Position numbers and translations under genes: made by a program. From NCBI RefSeq assembly GCF_019173455.1, contig NZ_JADPQH010000001.1, forward strand, positions 186,001 through 250,000: a DNA stretch of 64,000 nt, written 5' to 3'. The stretch comes from Nesterenkonia sp. Act20 (lineage in GTDB: Bacteria > Actinomycetota > Actinomycetes > Actinomycetales > Micrococcaceae). Shown here one piece after another: positions 8,221-17,555 of this stretch (its first letter is position 1; the number at the start of each line of letters is the position of its first letter). The notes under the pieces are model-generated. The model was given only the letters and a program-made list of their open reading frames with translations, ran no database searches and had not been told where the DNA came from.

Positions 8221-9273
8221 CTACGGCAGTCTGATGACCTGGGTGCCGTAGACCAGTCCGGCTCCGAAACCGATCTGCAGAGCAAGACCGCCGGAGAGTT
8301 CTGGGTTCTCCTTGAGCAGGCGATGCATCGCCAGCGGAATCGAGGCCGCAGAGGTGTTCCCCGCGTCCACGATGTCGCGTCCCACCATCACATGCTCGGG
8401 GAGCTTCAGCTGCTTGACCATCTCGTCGATGATCCGGATGTTGGCCTGGTGCGGCACGAACGCGACGAGGTCATCCGCCGTGATGCCCGCGGCGTCCAGG
8501 GCCTGTTGGGCGACCTTCGCCATCTCCCAGACGGCCCAGCGGAAGACCGTGGGTCCGTCCTGACGCAGCGTGGGCCAGTAGCGGTTCTCTGCGTTGAGCA
8601 GTTCGGTGGCATCCTGGGTCTCGCGGGCTCGGGCCAGCGCGTCACGGAAGTTCAGCAGCGAGCTGTCCATGGCCACGGCCTCCCATTTCTCCCCATTGGA
8701 ACCGAGGATGGAGGGGGAGATGCCGGGGGTCTCAGAGGGGCCGATGATGGCCGCGCCGGCACCGTCGCCCAGCAGGAAGGAGATCGTGCGCTCGTGATTG
8801 TCGATGAAGTCCGAGAGCTTCTCCACCCCGACCACCAGGACATAGCGGGAGAGCCCCGAGCGCACCATGGCATCGGCCTGGCCGATCCCGTAGCAATACC
8901 CCGCGCAGGCCGCGGAGATGTCGAAGGCCGCGGCGGGTGTCGCGCCGAGGCGGTGCGCGAGATCTGCTGCGGCCGAAGGCGTCGCGAAGGGATGAGTGAC
9001 CGTGGCGACGATGACTCCACCCAGCTCCTCGCCGGAGATGCCGGCGTGCTCCAGCGCCTCACGGGCAGCGCCCTCCGCCATGTCCACCACGGAGACGTGC
9101 TCCGGGGCGCGGTGGCGCGTCTTGATGCCGGTGCGCTGCTGGATCCACTCGTCGGAGGAATCGATCCACTGGCAGATCTGCTCGTTGTCGATCACGAGCT
9201 CGGGGCGGTAGGCCCCCAGCCCCATGACGCGGGTGCCTGCTATGGCTGCGGGCTGGTTCAGTGTGACTGTCAC
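8221..9273 (-). CDS. fabH: Beta-ketoacyl-ACP synthase III
   Basis: KAS III (350 aa), which starts fatty-acid synthesis by condensing an acyl-CoA with malonyl-ACP. In actinobacteria the primers are often branched, which would give iso/anteiso acids. Catalytic residues are visible: Cys123 (ISAACAGYCYG), His275 (VPHQANIRI) and Asn306 (DAGNTSAAS). The start is GTG 9273 with AAAGG upstream. It follows fabD and precedes acpP in the same transcript. Confidence 0.95.
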   Translation of the reverse strand: MTVTLNQPAAIAGTRVMGLGAYRPELVIDNEQICQWIDSSDEWIQQRTGIKTRHRAPEHVSVVDMAEGAAREALEHAGISGEELGGVIVATVTHPFATPSAAADLAHRLGATPAAAFDISAACAGYCYGIGQADAMVRSGLSRYVLVVGVEKLSDFIDNHERTISFLLGDGAGAAIIGPSETPGISPSILGSNGEKWEAVAMDSSLLNFRDALARARETQDATELLNAENRYWPTLRQDGPTVFRWAVWEMAKVAQQALDAAGITADDLVAFVPHQANIRIIDEMVKQLKLPEHVMVGRDIVDAGNTSAASIPLAMHRLLKENPELSGGLALQIGFGAGLVYGTQVIRLP

Positions 9274-9344
9274 GTCAGGGGTGTCCTTTGATGATCAATG
9301 GGGTGTCTGTGGAGGCCTGATCACGCGGTATCGAGCTCATCGGC

Positions 9345-10268
9345 TCAACCGGCGTGCTCGGTGATGAATTCCTTCGCGGCAGGGAGATCCGCAGGCGTCT
9401 TGACTGCCAGGGACTTCACGCCCTTGAGACCGCGCTTGGCCAGGCCTGTCAGCGTGCCGCCGGGCAGCAGCTCCAGGACCCCGGTCACGCCGGCCGCGGC
9501 CATGGTCTCCATGCATAGGTCCCAGCGGACCGGACGGGTGACCTGATCGATCAGGCGTTCAAGAGTCTCTGCTCCGCTGTCCAGGTACGCGCCGTCGCGG
9601 TTGGAGAGCAGCGGTGCTTGGGGATCACTGACCTCGAAGCCTGCGACCGCCGCACGCAGCGTCTGCTGAGCGGGTGCCATGAACTCGGTGTGGAACGCTC
9701 CGGCGACCTTCAGCGGGATGACCCGGGCACGGGACGGGGGATTCGACTCCAGCGCCGCGATCTTCTCGATCTCCCCGGCAGCAACGATCTGACCGGGCCC
9801 GTTGGCGTTCGCCGCGGTGAGGCCGGCGTCGGCGATGGCCTGGCGAACCTCCTCTTCGACCCCGCCGATGACGGCGGCCATCGACGTCGGCTCGGCGGCC
9901 GCTGCAGCGGCCATGCCCTGGGCGCGCACCTTGATCAGCTGCATCGCCTGCGCATCGGTGAGCACTCCGGCCAGCACCGCGGCGGGAACCTCACCCACGG
10001 AGTGTCCTGCGTAGAGAACCCGGTCCCTGTCCAGCGCTGGCAGGTCCAAGGTGTGCGCGCTGAGCAGCGAGGCCGCAACGATCAGCGGCTGGGCCACGGC
10101 GGTGTCGCGGATCGTGTCTTCGGCGGACTCGGTGCCGTGGGCGAGCAGGTCGGTCTCGCTGGCCTCGGAGTAGGTCGTCAGCGCCGCACGGGAGGCGTCG
10201 TCACCGAGCCACTCCGAGAGGAAGCCTTGGGTCTGGGAGCCCTGTCCGGGGCATACGATCGCAAGCAC
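9345..10268 (-). CDS. fabD: Malonyl-CoA:ACP transacylase
   Basis: FabD (307 aa) transfers malonyl from CoA to ACP. The GxSxG nucleophile is Ser90 in AGHSVGE, the partner His193 is in GAFHTEFM, and the N-terminal CPGQGSQ oxyanion motif is present. The start is GTG 10268. It is the first gene of the four-gene fab block and lies 91 nt downstream of the regulator fasR, same strand. Confidence 0.95.
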   Translation of the reverse strand: MLAIVCPGQGSQTQGFLSEWLGDDASRAALTTYSEASETDLLAHGTESAEDTIRDTAVAQPLIVAASLLSAHTLDLPALDRDRVLYAGHSVGEVPAAVLAGVLTDAQAMQLIKVRAQGMAAAAAAEPTSMAAVIGGVEEEVRQAIADAGLTAANANGPGQIVAAGEIEKIAALESNPPSRARVIPLKVAGAFHTEFMAPAQQTLRAAVAGFEVSDPQAPLLSNRDGAYLDSGAETLERLIDQVTRPVRWDLCMETMAAAGVTGVLELLPGGTLTGLAKRGLKGVKSLAVKTPADLPAAKEFITEHAG

Positions 10269-10335
10269 TAGTCCAACTTCCCATATCCGAACGTGTTCTG
10301 CGGGGGCATCGGCGCACCAAGCCCCGCGTCGAGCT

Positions 10336-10352
10336 TTGTGGATACCCTACAA
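10336..10352 (-). promoter_or_regulatory. Candidate operator/promoter in fasR-fabD gap
   Basis: Near-perfect inverted repeat TTGTGG-ATACC-CTACAA (5 of 6 arm positions pair), 68 nt upstream of the fabD start. A FasR-type activator would be expected to bind in this gap, but the site is only a structural guess. Confidence 0.3.
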
Positions 10353-10359
10353 CGGATGC

Positions 10360-11532
10360 CTACAGACGGCCGACGGCCAGCGCGGTCTGCAGCACGTAGG
10401 CGTCCCTGGGCACCACGGGGTCCCAGCCGGTGATGTCGGTGACTCGGCGAAGCCGGTACCGCACCGTGTTCGTGTGGACGAAGAGTTCGCGTGCCGTGGC
10501 TTCCAGGGAGTGTCCGGCGTCCAGATAGGCGGTCACCGTCTCGAGCAGACCGTTTCCCGAGGATTCCAAGAGGTCGAAGATGGTGGTCTTGAGCACCGTC
10601 TTCGCGGTCTCGTCTCCGCAGAGGACGCGCTCGGGGAGCAGATCCTCGGCCGCCACGGGTCGCGGTGCCGAGGTCCACGCCCGGGACGCGCTGAACCCGG
10701 TGAACGCGGCCTGGGCGCTCTTGTGCGCCTGGCTGATCGACCCGGTGAAGCTCGAGTAGACCACCTGCCCGGACCCGAAGCGAGGAAGGATCCGTTCGAG
10801 GCCTTCGGCGAGGTCGGTGGTCCGTCCGAGCAGCAGCAGCAGCCGGTCTCCCTGGACGCCGACCACCGCGTCCACAGCGAAGCGGATGCACTGGCGCCTG
10901 AGCTCGGACATGAACACAGCATCTGCCTGTTCCGGCGCCTCCCCGACGACGACGACTCCCTCGTGGCTGCGCCACCCGACCGCGGCGGCTCGGGAGGCGA
11001 TCTGCTCCGCCGGCTCTCCACGCAGCACCGCGTCGACGAGCAGGGCCTCGAGGCGAGAGTCCCAGGCGCCCCGGGACTCCGCGGCGCGCGCATAGACATC
11101 GGCGATCGTAAACGCCACCTCGCGGGAGTAGCGCAGCACCGCTTCCAGCATGAGCTGCTGGTCCTGTGCGGGCATCAGACCGGGAAGGCGCTGTTCCACC
11201 GCCTCGACGATGCTGCGGATCAGCTGCAGAGCGCGCTGCAGCGAGATGGTGCGCATCAGGTCTGTGGGTGCGCTGCCGAGGAGTTCGTTGACCAGCGGCA
11301 TGGAGCGCGAGGTGGGGTTCTCCAGCCAACTGATGAGTCCGCCGATGCCACGCTGGGCGATGAGCCGCAGCGAGGCACGCTCATCGGTGCTGAGGTGGCG
11401 ATACCAGGTCAGGGTCTCCTCGAGATGACCATTGACCTCATGGGTCAGATTTCCCGCGTCGGAGCGCAGGATCTCCAGGGCCTCCCAGGAGACCGGAACC
11501 GGGCCCGGCGCCGTCGCAGCTGATGCAGTCAT
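10360..11532 (-). CDS. fasR: PucR-type transcriptional regulator of fatty-acid genes (FasR-like)
   Basis: PucR/CdaR-family regulator (390 aa) with a central GGDEF-like CdaR region and a C-terminal HTH (about 335-388) containing ATARELFVHTNTVRYRLRRV. In Streptomyces the homologue immediately upstream of fabD-fabH-acpP-fabF is FasR, an activator of that operon; the identical neighbourhood here supports the same job. The ATG at 11532 has no Shine-Dalgarno site but has TAGGCT 7 nt upstream on the coding strand, so the mRNA is probably leaderless. Confidence 0.88.
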   Translation of the reverse strand: MTASAATAPGPVPVSWEALEILRSDAGNLTHEVNGHLEETLTWYRHLSTDERASLRLIAQRGIGGLISWLENPTSRSMPLVNELLGSAPTDLMRTISLQRALQLIRSIVEAVEQRLPGLMPAQDQQLMLEAVLRYSREVAFTIADVYARAAESRGAWDSRLEALLVDAVLRGEPAEQIASRAAAVGWRSHEGVVVVGEAPEQADAVFMSELRRQCIRFAVDAVVGVQGDRLLLLLGRTTDLAEGLERILPRFGSGQVVYSSFTGSISQAHKSAQAAFTGFSASRAWTSAPRPVAAEDLLPERVLCGDETAKTVLKTTIFDLLESSGNGLLETVTAYLDAGHSLEATARELFVHTNTVRYRLRRVTDITGWDPVVPRDAYVLQTALAVGRL

Positions 11533-11539
11533 GTCCTGG

Positions 11540-11545
11540 AGCCTA
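11540..11545 (-). promoter_or_regulatory. -10 element of leaderless fasR promoter
   Basis: TAGGCT on the minus strand, 7 nt before the fasR ATG (11532), with no ribosome binding site in between. Confidence 0.5.
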
Positions 11546-11649
11546 GAGCGTGTGGGGTTCCCCCGCCAGTTGTGTGATCCCTACAAAGCCAAGCGGCGCC
11601 GTTCGATAGAGATCTCCACGAGCCGAGGACGGAGCTGGCCGCACAGCAA

Positions 11650-11680
11650 AAGGGGCCCGAAGCAATGCTCCGGACCCCTT
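11650..11680 (-). terminator. Terminator of aceE
   Basis: Hairpin with 14-nt arms (12 of 14 paired) and a 3-nt loop, aaggggcccgaagc / gctccggacccctt. On the minus strand it is followed by a short TTTT. It lies 44 nt after the aceE stop and upstream of fasR. Confidence 0.65.
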
Positions 11681-11724
11681 CTGGTTCACCTACGCGTGAC
11701 GCGCATCGGCGAAGACCTTGGCGA

Positions 11725-14463
11725 TCAGCCGTCTTCGACCTCTCCTGAGGAGCCGGCGTTGACATTGCCGAGATCGTACTTCTTCATCGCGTCGACGGGG
11801 GCGGAGGCGTCCACCGCGCCGTCGTCGGCGAGCATCTGCAGCGCGCGCACCACCATAGAGTGGGCATCGATCTTGAAGTACCGGCGTGCCGCTGGGCGAG
11901 TGTCCGAGATGCCGAAGCTGTCGGCGCCCAGGGTCGCAAAGCGATTCGGCAGGAACTGGCGGATCTGATCCGGGACCTGAGTGGCGAAGTCAGTGGTCGC
12001 GATGATCGGCCCCTCGGCGCCCTCCATCTGCTGAGTCACGAAGGGAACCTCCGGTTCACGCTCCGGGTCCAACATGGCCGACTGCTCCACATGCAGAGCC
12101 TGACGGCGCAGCTGGTTCCAGGAGGTCACCGACCAGACGTCGGCGGAGACGCCCCATTCCTCTGCGAGGATCTCTGCCGCCTCCTGGGCCCATGGGACCG
12201 CCACGCCGGAGCCGAGCAGCTGCACCTTGGGGCCGTCCTTCTCCGAGGTCGAGAGCTTGTAGATGCCGCGCTTGACGCCCTCGATGTCCAGGTCTTCTGG
12301 TTCGGGAAGGTGCTGGACCGGCTCGTTGTAGACGGTGATGTAGTACATCACGTTGTGATCGCCGTCGTGATCGCCATACATCTCGAAGAGGCCGTTCTCC
12401 ATGATGTGCGCGATCTCGTAGCCGAAGGCGGGATCGAAGTGCTTCACCGCCGGGTTGGTCGCTGCCAGCAGCGGTGAGTGCCCATCCAGGTGCTGCAGGC
12501 CCTCACCGACCAGTGTGGTGCGCCCTGCGGTGGCTCCGATGATGAAGCCTCGGGCCAGCTGGTCTGCCGCCGCCCAGAAGGAGTCACCGGTGCGCTGGAA
12601 CCCGAACATCGAGTAGAAGATGTAGAACGGGATCATCGTCTCGCCATGGGTGGCGTAGGAGGTGCCCGCCGCGGTGAACGCCGCGGTGGCCCCTGCCTCG
12701 TTGATCCCCGGGTGGATCATCTGACCCTGCGGCGACTCCTTGTAGGCGAGCATCAGCTCGCGGTCCACGGAGATGTAGTTCTGGCCCTTGGGGTTGTAGA
12801 TCTTCGCGGTGGGGAAGAACGAGTCCATCCCGAAGGTGCGCGCCTCGTCGGGCACGATCGGCACGATCCGGTTGCCGATGTTCTTGTCGCGCATGAGGTC
12901 CTTGAGCAGTCGGACCAGCGCCATCGTCGTGGCGGCCTTCTGCTTGCCGGAGCCTTTCTTCGCCTGCGCGTAGGTCTTCTCCTCGGGGAGGGTGAGACCC
13001 TCGCCGGACACCTGCCGCTTGGGCAGGTAGCCGCCGAGTCCCTTGCGCCGCTCGAGGAGGTACTTGACCTCCTCGGAGTCCTCGCCGGGGTGGTAGTAGG
13101 GCACGTTGTAGGGATCTTCTTCGATCTGCTCGTCCGTGACCGGGATGCGCAGCGTGTCGCGGAAGCGCTTGAGGTCATCGACGGTGAGCTTCTTCATCTG
13201 GTGGGTCGCGTTGCGGCCCTCGAAGCTGGGTCCCAGGCCGTAGCCCTTGACGGTCTGCGCCAGGATCACAGTGGGCTTGCCGGTGGCCTCGGAGGCCGCC
13301 TTGTACGCGGAGTAGACCTTCTTATAGTCGTGTCCGCCGCGCTTGAGGTTCCAGATCTCGTCGTCAGACATCTCTGCGACGAGCTCCTTGGTCTTCGCCG
13401 AACGGCCGAAGAAGTGCTCGCGGACGAAGGACCCGGACTCGGCCTTATAGGTCTGGTAATCACCGTCGAGGGTCTCGTTCATGACCCGGACGAGTTCTCC
13501 GTCGTCGTCCTTGTCGAGAAGCTCGTCCCATTCGCGGCCCCAGAGGACCTTGATGACGTTCCACCCGGCGCCGCGGAAGAAGGCCTCCAGCTCCTGGACG
13601 ATCTTGCCGTTGCCGCGCACCGGACCGTCGAGACGCTGCAGGTTGCAGTTGATGACGAAGTTGAGGTTGTCGAGCTTCTCGTTCGCCGCGAGCTGGAGCA
13701 GTCCGCGGGATTCGGGCTCATCCATCTCGCCGTCGCCGAGGAACGCCCAGACCTGCTGCTCGGAGGTGTCCTTGATGCCGCGGTTGTGGAGGTAGCGGTT
13801 GAACTGTGCCTGGTAGATGGCGTTCATCGGACCGATGCCCATGGACACGGTCGGGAACTGCCAGAACTCGGGCATCAGCCGTGGGTGGGGGTAGGAGCTC
13901 AGGCCGTTGGGAGCCTTGGAGACCTCCTGGCGGAAGCCGTCGAGCTGCTCCTCGGTCAGGCGCCCCTCGAGGTAGGCGCGGGAGTAGTTGCCGGGGGAGG
14001 AATGGCCCTGGAAGAAGATCTGGTCCCCGCCGCCGGGGTGGTCCGCGCCGCGGAAGAAGTGGTTCAGGCCCACTTCGTAGAGGGTCGCCACACCGGCGTA
14101 GGAGGAGATGTGTCCGCCCACGGAGATGTCACTGCGCTGTGCGCGGTGGACCAGCATCGCCGCGTTCCAGCGCAGGATGCGCCGGATGCGGCGCTCCATC
14201 TCCTCTTCGCCGGGAAAGTCAGGCTCCTGGTCGACGGGGATGGTGTTCACGTAGTCCGTGGTGGTGACCATGGGAACTTCGATCGACTTGGCACCGGCGC
14301 GCTGGAGCAGCGTACGGATGATGTACTCCGCCCGTTCGGTGCCGTGGAACTCCACGAGCTGGTCGAAGGATTCCAGCCATTCCTGGGTCTCTTCCGGGTC
14401 GCCGTCCGGGAGTTGGTTGGTCAGTCCACTGCGGATATGGGAGTTCTCTTCACCAGCGCTCAC
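11725..14463 (-). CDS. aceE: Pyruvate dehydrogenase E1, homodimeric type
   Basis: AceE (912 aa), the thiamine-diphosphate E1 subunit that decarboxylates pyruvate and acetylates the lipoyl E2 of the pyruvate dehydrogenase complex. The ThDP/Mg motif is visible as [12 protein letters not shown]...NCNLQ, and family blocks such as [16 protein letters not shown] and GINEAGA are present. Length matches E. coli AceE. The start is GTG 14463 with GAGAGG upstream. The neighbourhood aceE-fasR-fabD corresponds to the mycobacterial Rv2241-Rv2243 order, coupling acetyl-CoA supply to fatty-acid synthesis. Confidence 0.96.
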   Translation of the reverse strand: MSAGEENSHIRSGLTNQLPDGDPEETQEWLESFDQLVEFHGTERAEYIIRTLLQRAGAKSIEVPMVTTTDYVNTIPVDQEPDFPGEEEMERRIRRILRWNAAMLVHRAQRSDISVGGHISSYAGVATLYEVGLNHFFRGADHPGGGDQIFFQGHSSPGNYSRAYLEGRLTEEQLDGFRQEVSKAPNGLSSYPHPRLMPEFWQFPTVSMGIGPMNAIYQAQFNRYLHNRGIKDTSEQQVWAFLGDGEMDEPESRGLLQLAANEKLDNLNFVINCNLQRLDGPVRGNGKIVQELEAFFRGAGWNVIKVLWGREWDELLDKDDDGELVRVMNETLDGDYQTYKAESGSFVREHFFGRSAKTKELVAEMSDDEIWNLKRGGHDYKKVYSAYKAASEATGKPTVILAQTVKGYGLGPSFEGRNATHQMKKLTVDDLKRFRDTLRIPVTDEQIEEDPYNVPYYHPGEDSEEVKYLLERRKGLGGYLPKRQVSGEGLTLPEEKTYAQAKKGSGKQKAATTMALVRLLKDLMRDKNIGNRIVPIVPDEARTFGMDSFFPTAKIYNPKGQNYISVDRELMLAYKESPQGQMIHPGINEAGATAAFTAAGTSYATHGETMIPFYIFYSMFGFQRTGDSFWAAADQLARGFIIGATAGRTTLVGEGLQHLDGHSPLLAATNPAVKHFDPAFGYEIAHIMENGLFEMYGDHDGDHNVMYYITVYNEPVQHLPEPEDLDIEGVKRGIYKLSTSEKDGPKVQLLGSGVAVPWAQEAAEILAEEWGVSADVWSVTSWNQLRRQALHVEQSAMLDPEREPEVPFVTQQMEGAEGPIIATTDFATQVPDQIRQFLPNRFATLGADSFGISDTRPAARRYFKIDAHSMVVRALQMLADDGAVDASAPVDAMKKYDLGNVNAGSSGEVEDG

Positions 14464-14586
14464 GGGTCACCTCTCAAAGGTATGTGTCTGGGTCTTACGT
14501 TCCATGGACAGGGATGTGCCATGGGCGGGACCCACGAGGTCGTCTGCCACCGATGGTGCGGCGGCTGATTTTCAGCTCAACTCTAC

Positions 14587-14617
14587 CCGTTCGTGTGGTG
14601 TCGTACTTCCCGAACGG
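14587..14617. promoter_or_regulatory. Inverted repeat in the aceE/DUF3052 divergent promoter region
   Basis: CCGTTCG (14587-14593) and CGAACGG (14611-14617), perfect 7-bp arms with a 17-nt spacer, in the 244-nt gap between divergent aceE and DUF3052. Candidate operator for either gene; the binding factor is unknown. Confidence 0.35.
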
Positions 14618-14707
14618 ATAGGGATCCGCGTAACGTTGCTGGTGACAGCCCCACCGCTGAGGTGGTGCTGCTTTTCAGACGTAGATGTAAGAGGAAGGGA
14701 ACCTCAG

Positions 14708-15184
14708 GTGAGTCAGGCTTCTGCAGCCGAGGATCCGTCGAGCACTTCGACGGGCCACAAGAACGACGCCGGAACCAATGTTGTCTCGGTCGGCGACCTG
14801 CTCCAGGAGCTTGGGCTCAAGCCCGATGCGCTGGTCCAGGAGATCGGCGTGGACGAGGACGTGGACGACGACTTCCGAGATCGGCTGGAAGATCTGCTGG
14901 ACGAGGAGCTTCTCGACGAAGACGTCCAGGAGGTCGTGGACGCCGTGCTGGTCTGGTTCAGGGACGGAGATGACGACCTCACCGACGCGCTCGTGGACGC
15001 CTTGGCGACGCTGGATGAAGGCGGCGTGATCTGGCTGCTGACTCCGCGTTCGGGCCGTGAAGGCTACGTCCCCCCGGTGGAGATCCAGGACGCCGCCCCC
15101 AACGCCGGGCTGCATGTGACCTCCTCGGCGGGCGTGAGCGCTCACTGGGCCGCGACCCGACTCATGGGGCGCAAGAAGCAGTGA
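14708..15184 (+). CDS. DUF3052 family protein
   Basis: Very acidic 158-aa protein of the actinobacterial DUF3052 family, function unknown. It consists of an acidic segment rich in Asp/Glu (about 40-90) followed by a conserved GVIWLLTPRSGREGYV block. The GTG at 14708 was chosen because GAGGAAGGGA lies about 7 nt upstream; the frame is open earlier but that is antisense to aceE. It is divergent from aceE and followed by a peroxiredoxin, matching mycobacterial Rv2239c-Rv2238c. Confidence 0.85.
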   Translation: MSQASAAEDPSSTSTGHKNDAGTNVVSVGDLLQELGLKPDALVQEIGVDEDVDDDFRDRLEDLLDEELLDEDVQEVVDAVLVWFRDGDDDLTDALVDALATLDEGGVIWLLTPRSGREGYVPPVEIQDAAPNAGLHVTSSAGVSAHWAATRLMGRKKQ

Positions 15185-15231
15185 CGGTAAAGGCGCCAGA
15201 ATGCTGAGCTTGCTGTGAGGTTGGACGCGTC

Positions 15232-15726
15232 ATGACAGCAACGTCCCCTCCGGAATTGGGGGAGCGCGCACCCTCATTCTCGGCGCGGACCCACCACGGC
15301 GAGTCCATCACGCTCGAGCATCTGGGCGGAGCGCCGGCCCTGTTGATGTTCTACCCCTTCGCGTTCAGTGCCGTCTGCGGCTCGGAGCTCCGCTCGCTGG
15401 CGTTACGCAGCGATGAGATCCGTGAGATCGGTGCCACTGTGCTGGCGATCAGCTGCGACTCGCTGCACAGCCTGCGCGCCTATGCGGAGTCCCTGCGCAT
15501 CGGAGGCGAGGAGCTTCCCTTCAGCCTGGTCAGCGATTTCTGGCCACATGGGCAGATGGCCGGCAGCTTTGGGGTCTTCGACTCCGAGCGCGGCACTGCG
15601 CAACGCACCAGCGTCCTGCTGGACCCGCAGCTGCGAGTCGCCCATCTCCAGTCAGTGCCGAATGCGCAGGCCAGGAACCTAGACGAGACGCTCAGTGTGC
15701 TGGCTGGACTTCGCGGGCGGAGCTGA
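15232..15726 (+). CDS. ahpE: AhpE-type peroxiredoxin
   Basis: Peroxiredoxin (164 aa) that reduces hydroperoxides or peroxynitrite in the cytosol. The peroxidatic Cys is Cys49 in YPFAFSAVCGSE, the AhpE-like variant of the PxxxTxxC site (Ser in place of Thr). A second Cys (ISCDS, near residue 75) might resolve or be incidental. Position after DUF3052 and near aceE matches mycobacterial ahpE. Its 3' end overlaps the convergent ctaA 3' end by 48 nt. Confidence 0.88.
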   Translation: MTATSPPELGERAPSFSARTHHGESITLEHLGGAPALLMFYPFAFSAVCGSELRSLALRSDEIREIGATVLAISCDSLHSLRAYAESLRIGGEELPFSLVSDFWPHGQMAGSFGVFDSERGTAQRTSVLLDPQLRVAHLQSVPNAQARNLDETLSVLAGLRGRS

Positions 15727-16797
15727 CCCGTCCAGGCCACGCGTGACGTAGCGCGCCCGGTAGCTCTCGAACACGGCCGTCGCCGAGACCACGAGCAGGG
15801 CCGAGCCGAGCATGTGCAGGCCCACCAGCAGCACCGGCAGTCCAGTGAAGTGCTGGGTGTAGCCGATGATTCCCTGGGCAAGGATCACCGCGAGGAGCCA
15901 CCAGGCGCAGCGCCGCTGCGCCGGCGCGGTCGCAGCGCGGGACTGGCGCACCAGCAGGGCGATCGCGGCGAAGCACAGCACATAGACCGGCATCACATGC
16001 ATCCGGGTGACCAGATCGGGGTCGAACAGGTGTCGAGGCGAGGCGGGGTCTCCGGCGTGAGGTCCGGTGCCGGTGACCACGGTGCCCAGGAAGACCGAAA
16101 CCCAGGTGGCCCCCAGGATGATCGGCGTCATCGCCGCCGCGACGCCATCGGAGTCACTGTCCCTCAGCGGCACGCCGGTGACGCCATGTCGCAGCGGCAC
16201 GCCGGTGACGCCATGTCGCAGCGGCACGCCGGTGACGCCATGTCGCAGCGGCACGCCGGCGAGGCCCGCGGAAGCCTCGAGATCCCCGCGTTCCCGAGCG
16301 ACCCTCAGCTCAAGTCTGATGCGGTTCAGCAGCATCGTCGAGATCATCACCAGTGCGGCCGAGAGCAGGAAGTGGAGTCCGACGATCCAGGGGTTCAGGT
16401 TCGTCCACACGGTGATTCCGCCGATCACCGCCTGCAGCGGTATCCCGGCAAGGATCAGCACGCTCATCCTGAAGAGAGGACGATGGCTGCCGCGCAGTCG
16501 CAGGAGTGCGAAGAACATCAGCGCGCAGATCAGCACCAGGACATAGGTCAGCAGTCGGTTGCCGAACTCGATCGCCCCATGCAGGCCCATCTCCTGAGTG
16601 GCGACCCAGGATTCCGGAGTGCAGCGCGGCCACTCGGGACAGCCCAGGCCCGAGGCCGTGAGCCGGACGGCCCCGCCGGTCAGGATGATGCCGATGTTGC
16701 TGACCAGCGTCGCCCAGGCCAGCACCTTGGTGACGCGGGTGATCCTGGTCGGCAGGTTCGACCTCAGGGTCTCGAGCAGATTCAGAGGAAACTTCAT
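15679..16797 (-). CDS. ctaA: Heme A synthase (COX15/CtaA family)
   Basis: CtaA (372 aa) converts heme O to heme A for aa3-type cytochrome oxidase. It is a multi-pass membrane protein with about eight hydrophobic segments and conserved His residues in LHGAIEFGNRLLT, GLHFLLSA, RMHVMPVY and GLHMLGSA. The ATG at 16797 forms an ATGA overlap with the upstream permease stop. Between the two four-helix halves is an in-frame repeat GVPLRHGVT x3 then GVPLRDSDS, encoded by 27-bp tandem repeats. The C-terminal coding end overlaps ahpE on the opposite strand. Confidence 0.92.
   Translation of the reverse strand: MKFPLNLLETLRSNLPTRITRVTKVLAWATLVSNIGIILTGGAVRLTASGLGCPEWPRCTPESWVATQEMGLHGAIEFGNRLLTYVLVLICALMFFALLRLRGSHRPLFRMSVLILAGIPLQAVIGGITVWTNLNPWIVGLHFLLSAALVMISTMLLNRIRLELRVARERGDLEASAGLAGVPLRHGVTGVPLRHGVTGVPLRHGVTGVPLRDSDSDGVAAAMTPIILGATWVSVFLGTVVTGTGPHAGDPASPRHLFDPDLVTRMHVMPVYVLCFAAIALLVRQSRAATAPAQRRCAWWLLAVILAQGIIGYTQHFTGLPVLLVGLHMLGSALLVVSATAVFESYRARYVTRGLDGSAPPAKSSQHTERLV
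16165..16259. repeat. 27-bp tandem repeat (3.5 copies) inside ctaA
   Basis: Three identical 27-bp units (16165-16191, 16192-16218, 16219-16245) and a partial fourth (to 16259). The period is a multiple of three, so copy-number change would keep ctaA in frame, adding or removing nine residues in the linker between the protein halves. Confidence 0.92.
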
Positions 16798-17555
16798 CGC
16801 CAGTTGAACCACCTTCGTGCAGCCAGCATGGCCACGGCGGCCCATCCGGCGAGTATGAGGGCTTCGAGCACAGGGAAGGCCCCCTGAAGCGAAGCGGTGC
16901 GGAGGCCCTCGCCCAGGGCGGCGGAGGGAAGCAGGAGCAGCAGCGCGCCGGCGTCGTCGTGGTTCAGCGGAAAGACCGACCCACCCGCGGCGCCCAGCAG
17001 AACCCAGATCACATTGGTCAGCGCGAGCGTGGCCTCGGCGCGGACGGTGCCCGCCAGCAGCAGGCCCAGTGCGGTGAAGGCGGTGGCCCCGAGGACGACG
17101 ACGACGCCCAGCCACACAAGGCCCAGCGGCTGCGGATCCCATCCCAGTGCCAGGCCGGCGGACCCGATCACCAGCACCTGTACAGCGACCACAGCCAGCA
17201 CGGCGATGGCCTTTCCCAGAATGAGTCCGGTGGGACCCAGTGGAGTGGTGGCAAGGTAGGCCAGCACCCCGTACTGACGCTCGAAGCCGGTGGCGATGCC
17301 CTGGCCGGTGAACCCCGAAGCCATGACTGCCAGCGCGAGCACCCCCGGGGTGATCATGTCGATGCTCGGCGTGGCCGAGGAGGTGATCAGCTCCAGCCGG
17401 TGTGCTCCGAAGAGCACCAGCAGCGGCAGGATCAGCGAGACCAGGAGCTGCTCCCCATTGCGGAGCACATTGCGGGTCTCATAGAGCCCGTGCGAGAGAA
17501 TGCGGCGCACCGCGGGTCGCGGGGCCGGTGACAGCGGTGCGTAGGTCGGACTCAT
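16794..17555 (-). CDS. ABC transporter permease (ABC-2 type)
   Basis: Membrane subunit (253 aa) with about six hydrophobic segments, e.g. LLVSLILPLLVLFG near residue 40 and a C-terminal LEALILAGWAAVAML. The ATG at 17555 overlaps the stop of the ATPase gene (ATGA), and its own stop overlaps ctaA, so ATPase, permease and ctaA are translationally coupled. The same trio lies upstream of sufR in mycobacteria (Rv1458c-Rv1456c). The substrate is unknown; a link to heme or oxidase biogenesis is inference from the neighbour ctaA. Confidence 0.85.
   Translation of the reverse strand: MSPTYAPLSPAPRPAVRRILSHGLYETRNVLRNGEQLLVSLILPLLVLFGAHRLELITSSATPSIDMITPGVLALAVMASGFTGQGIATGFERQYGVLAYLATTPLGPTGLILGKAIAVLAVVAVQVLVIGSAGLALGWDPQPLGLVWLGVVVVLGATAFTALGLLLAGTVRAEATLALTNVIWVLLGAAGGSVFPLNHDDAGALLLLLPSAALGEGLRTASLQGAFPVLEALILAGWAAVAMLAARRWFNWR

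Noticed and set aside
12478-14568. 696-aa open frame antisense to aceE
   Set aside because: It mirrors aceE codons in the opposite strand, has low-complexity composition and no family motifs.
16165-16259. Possible CRISPR array
   Set aside because: Units are contiguous identical 27-mers without spacers and keep the ctaA frame.
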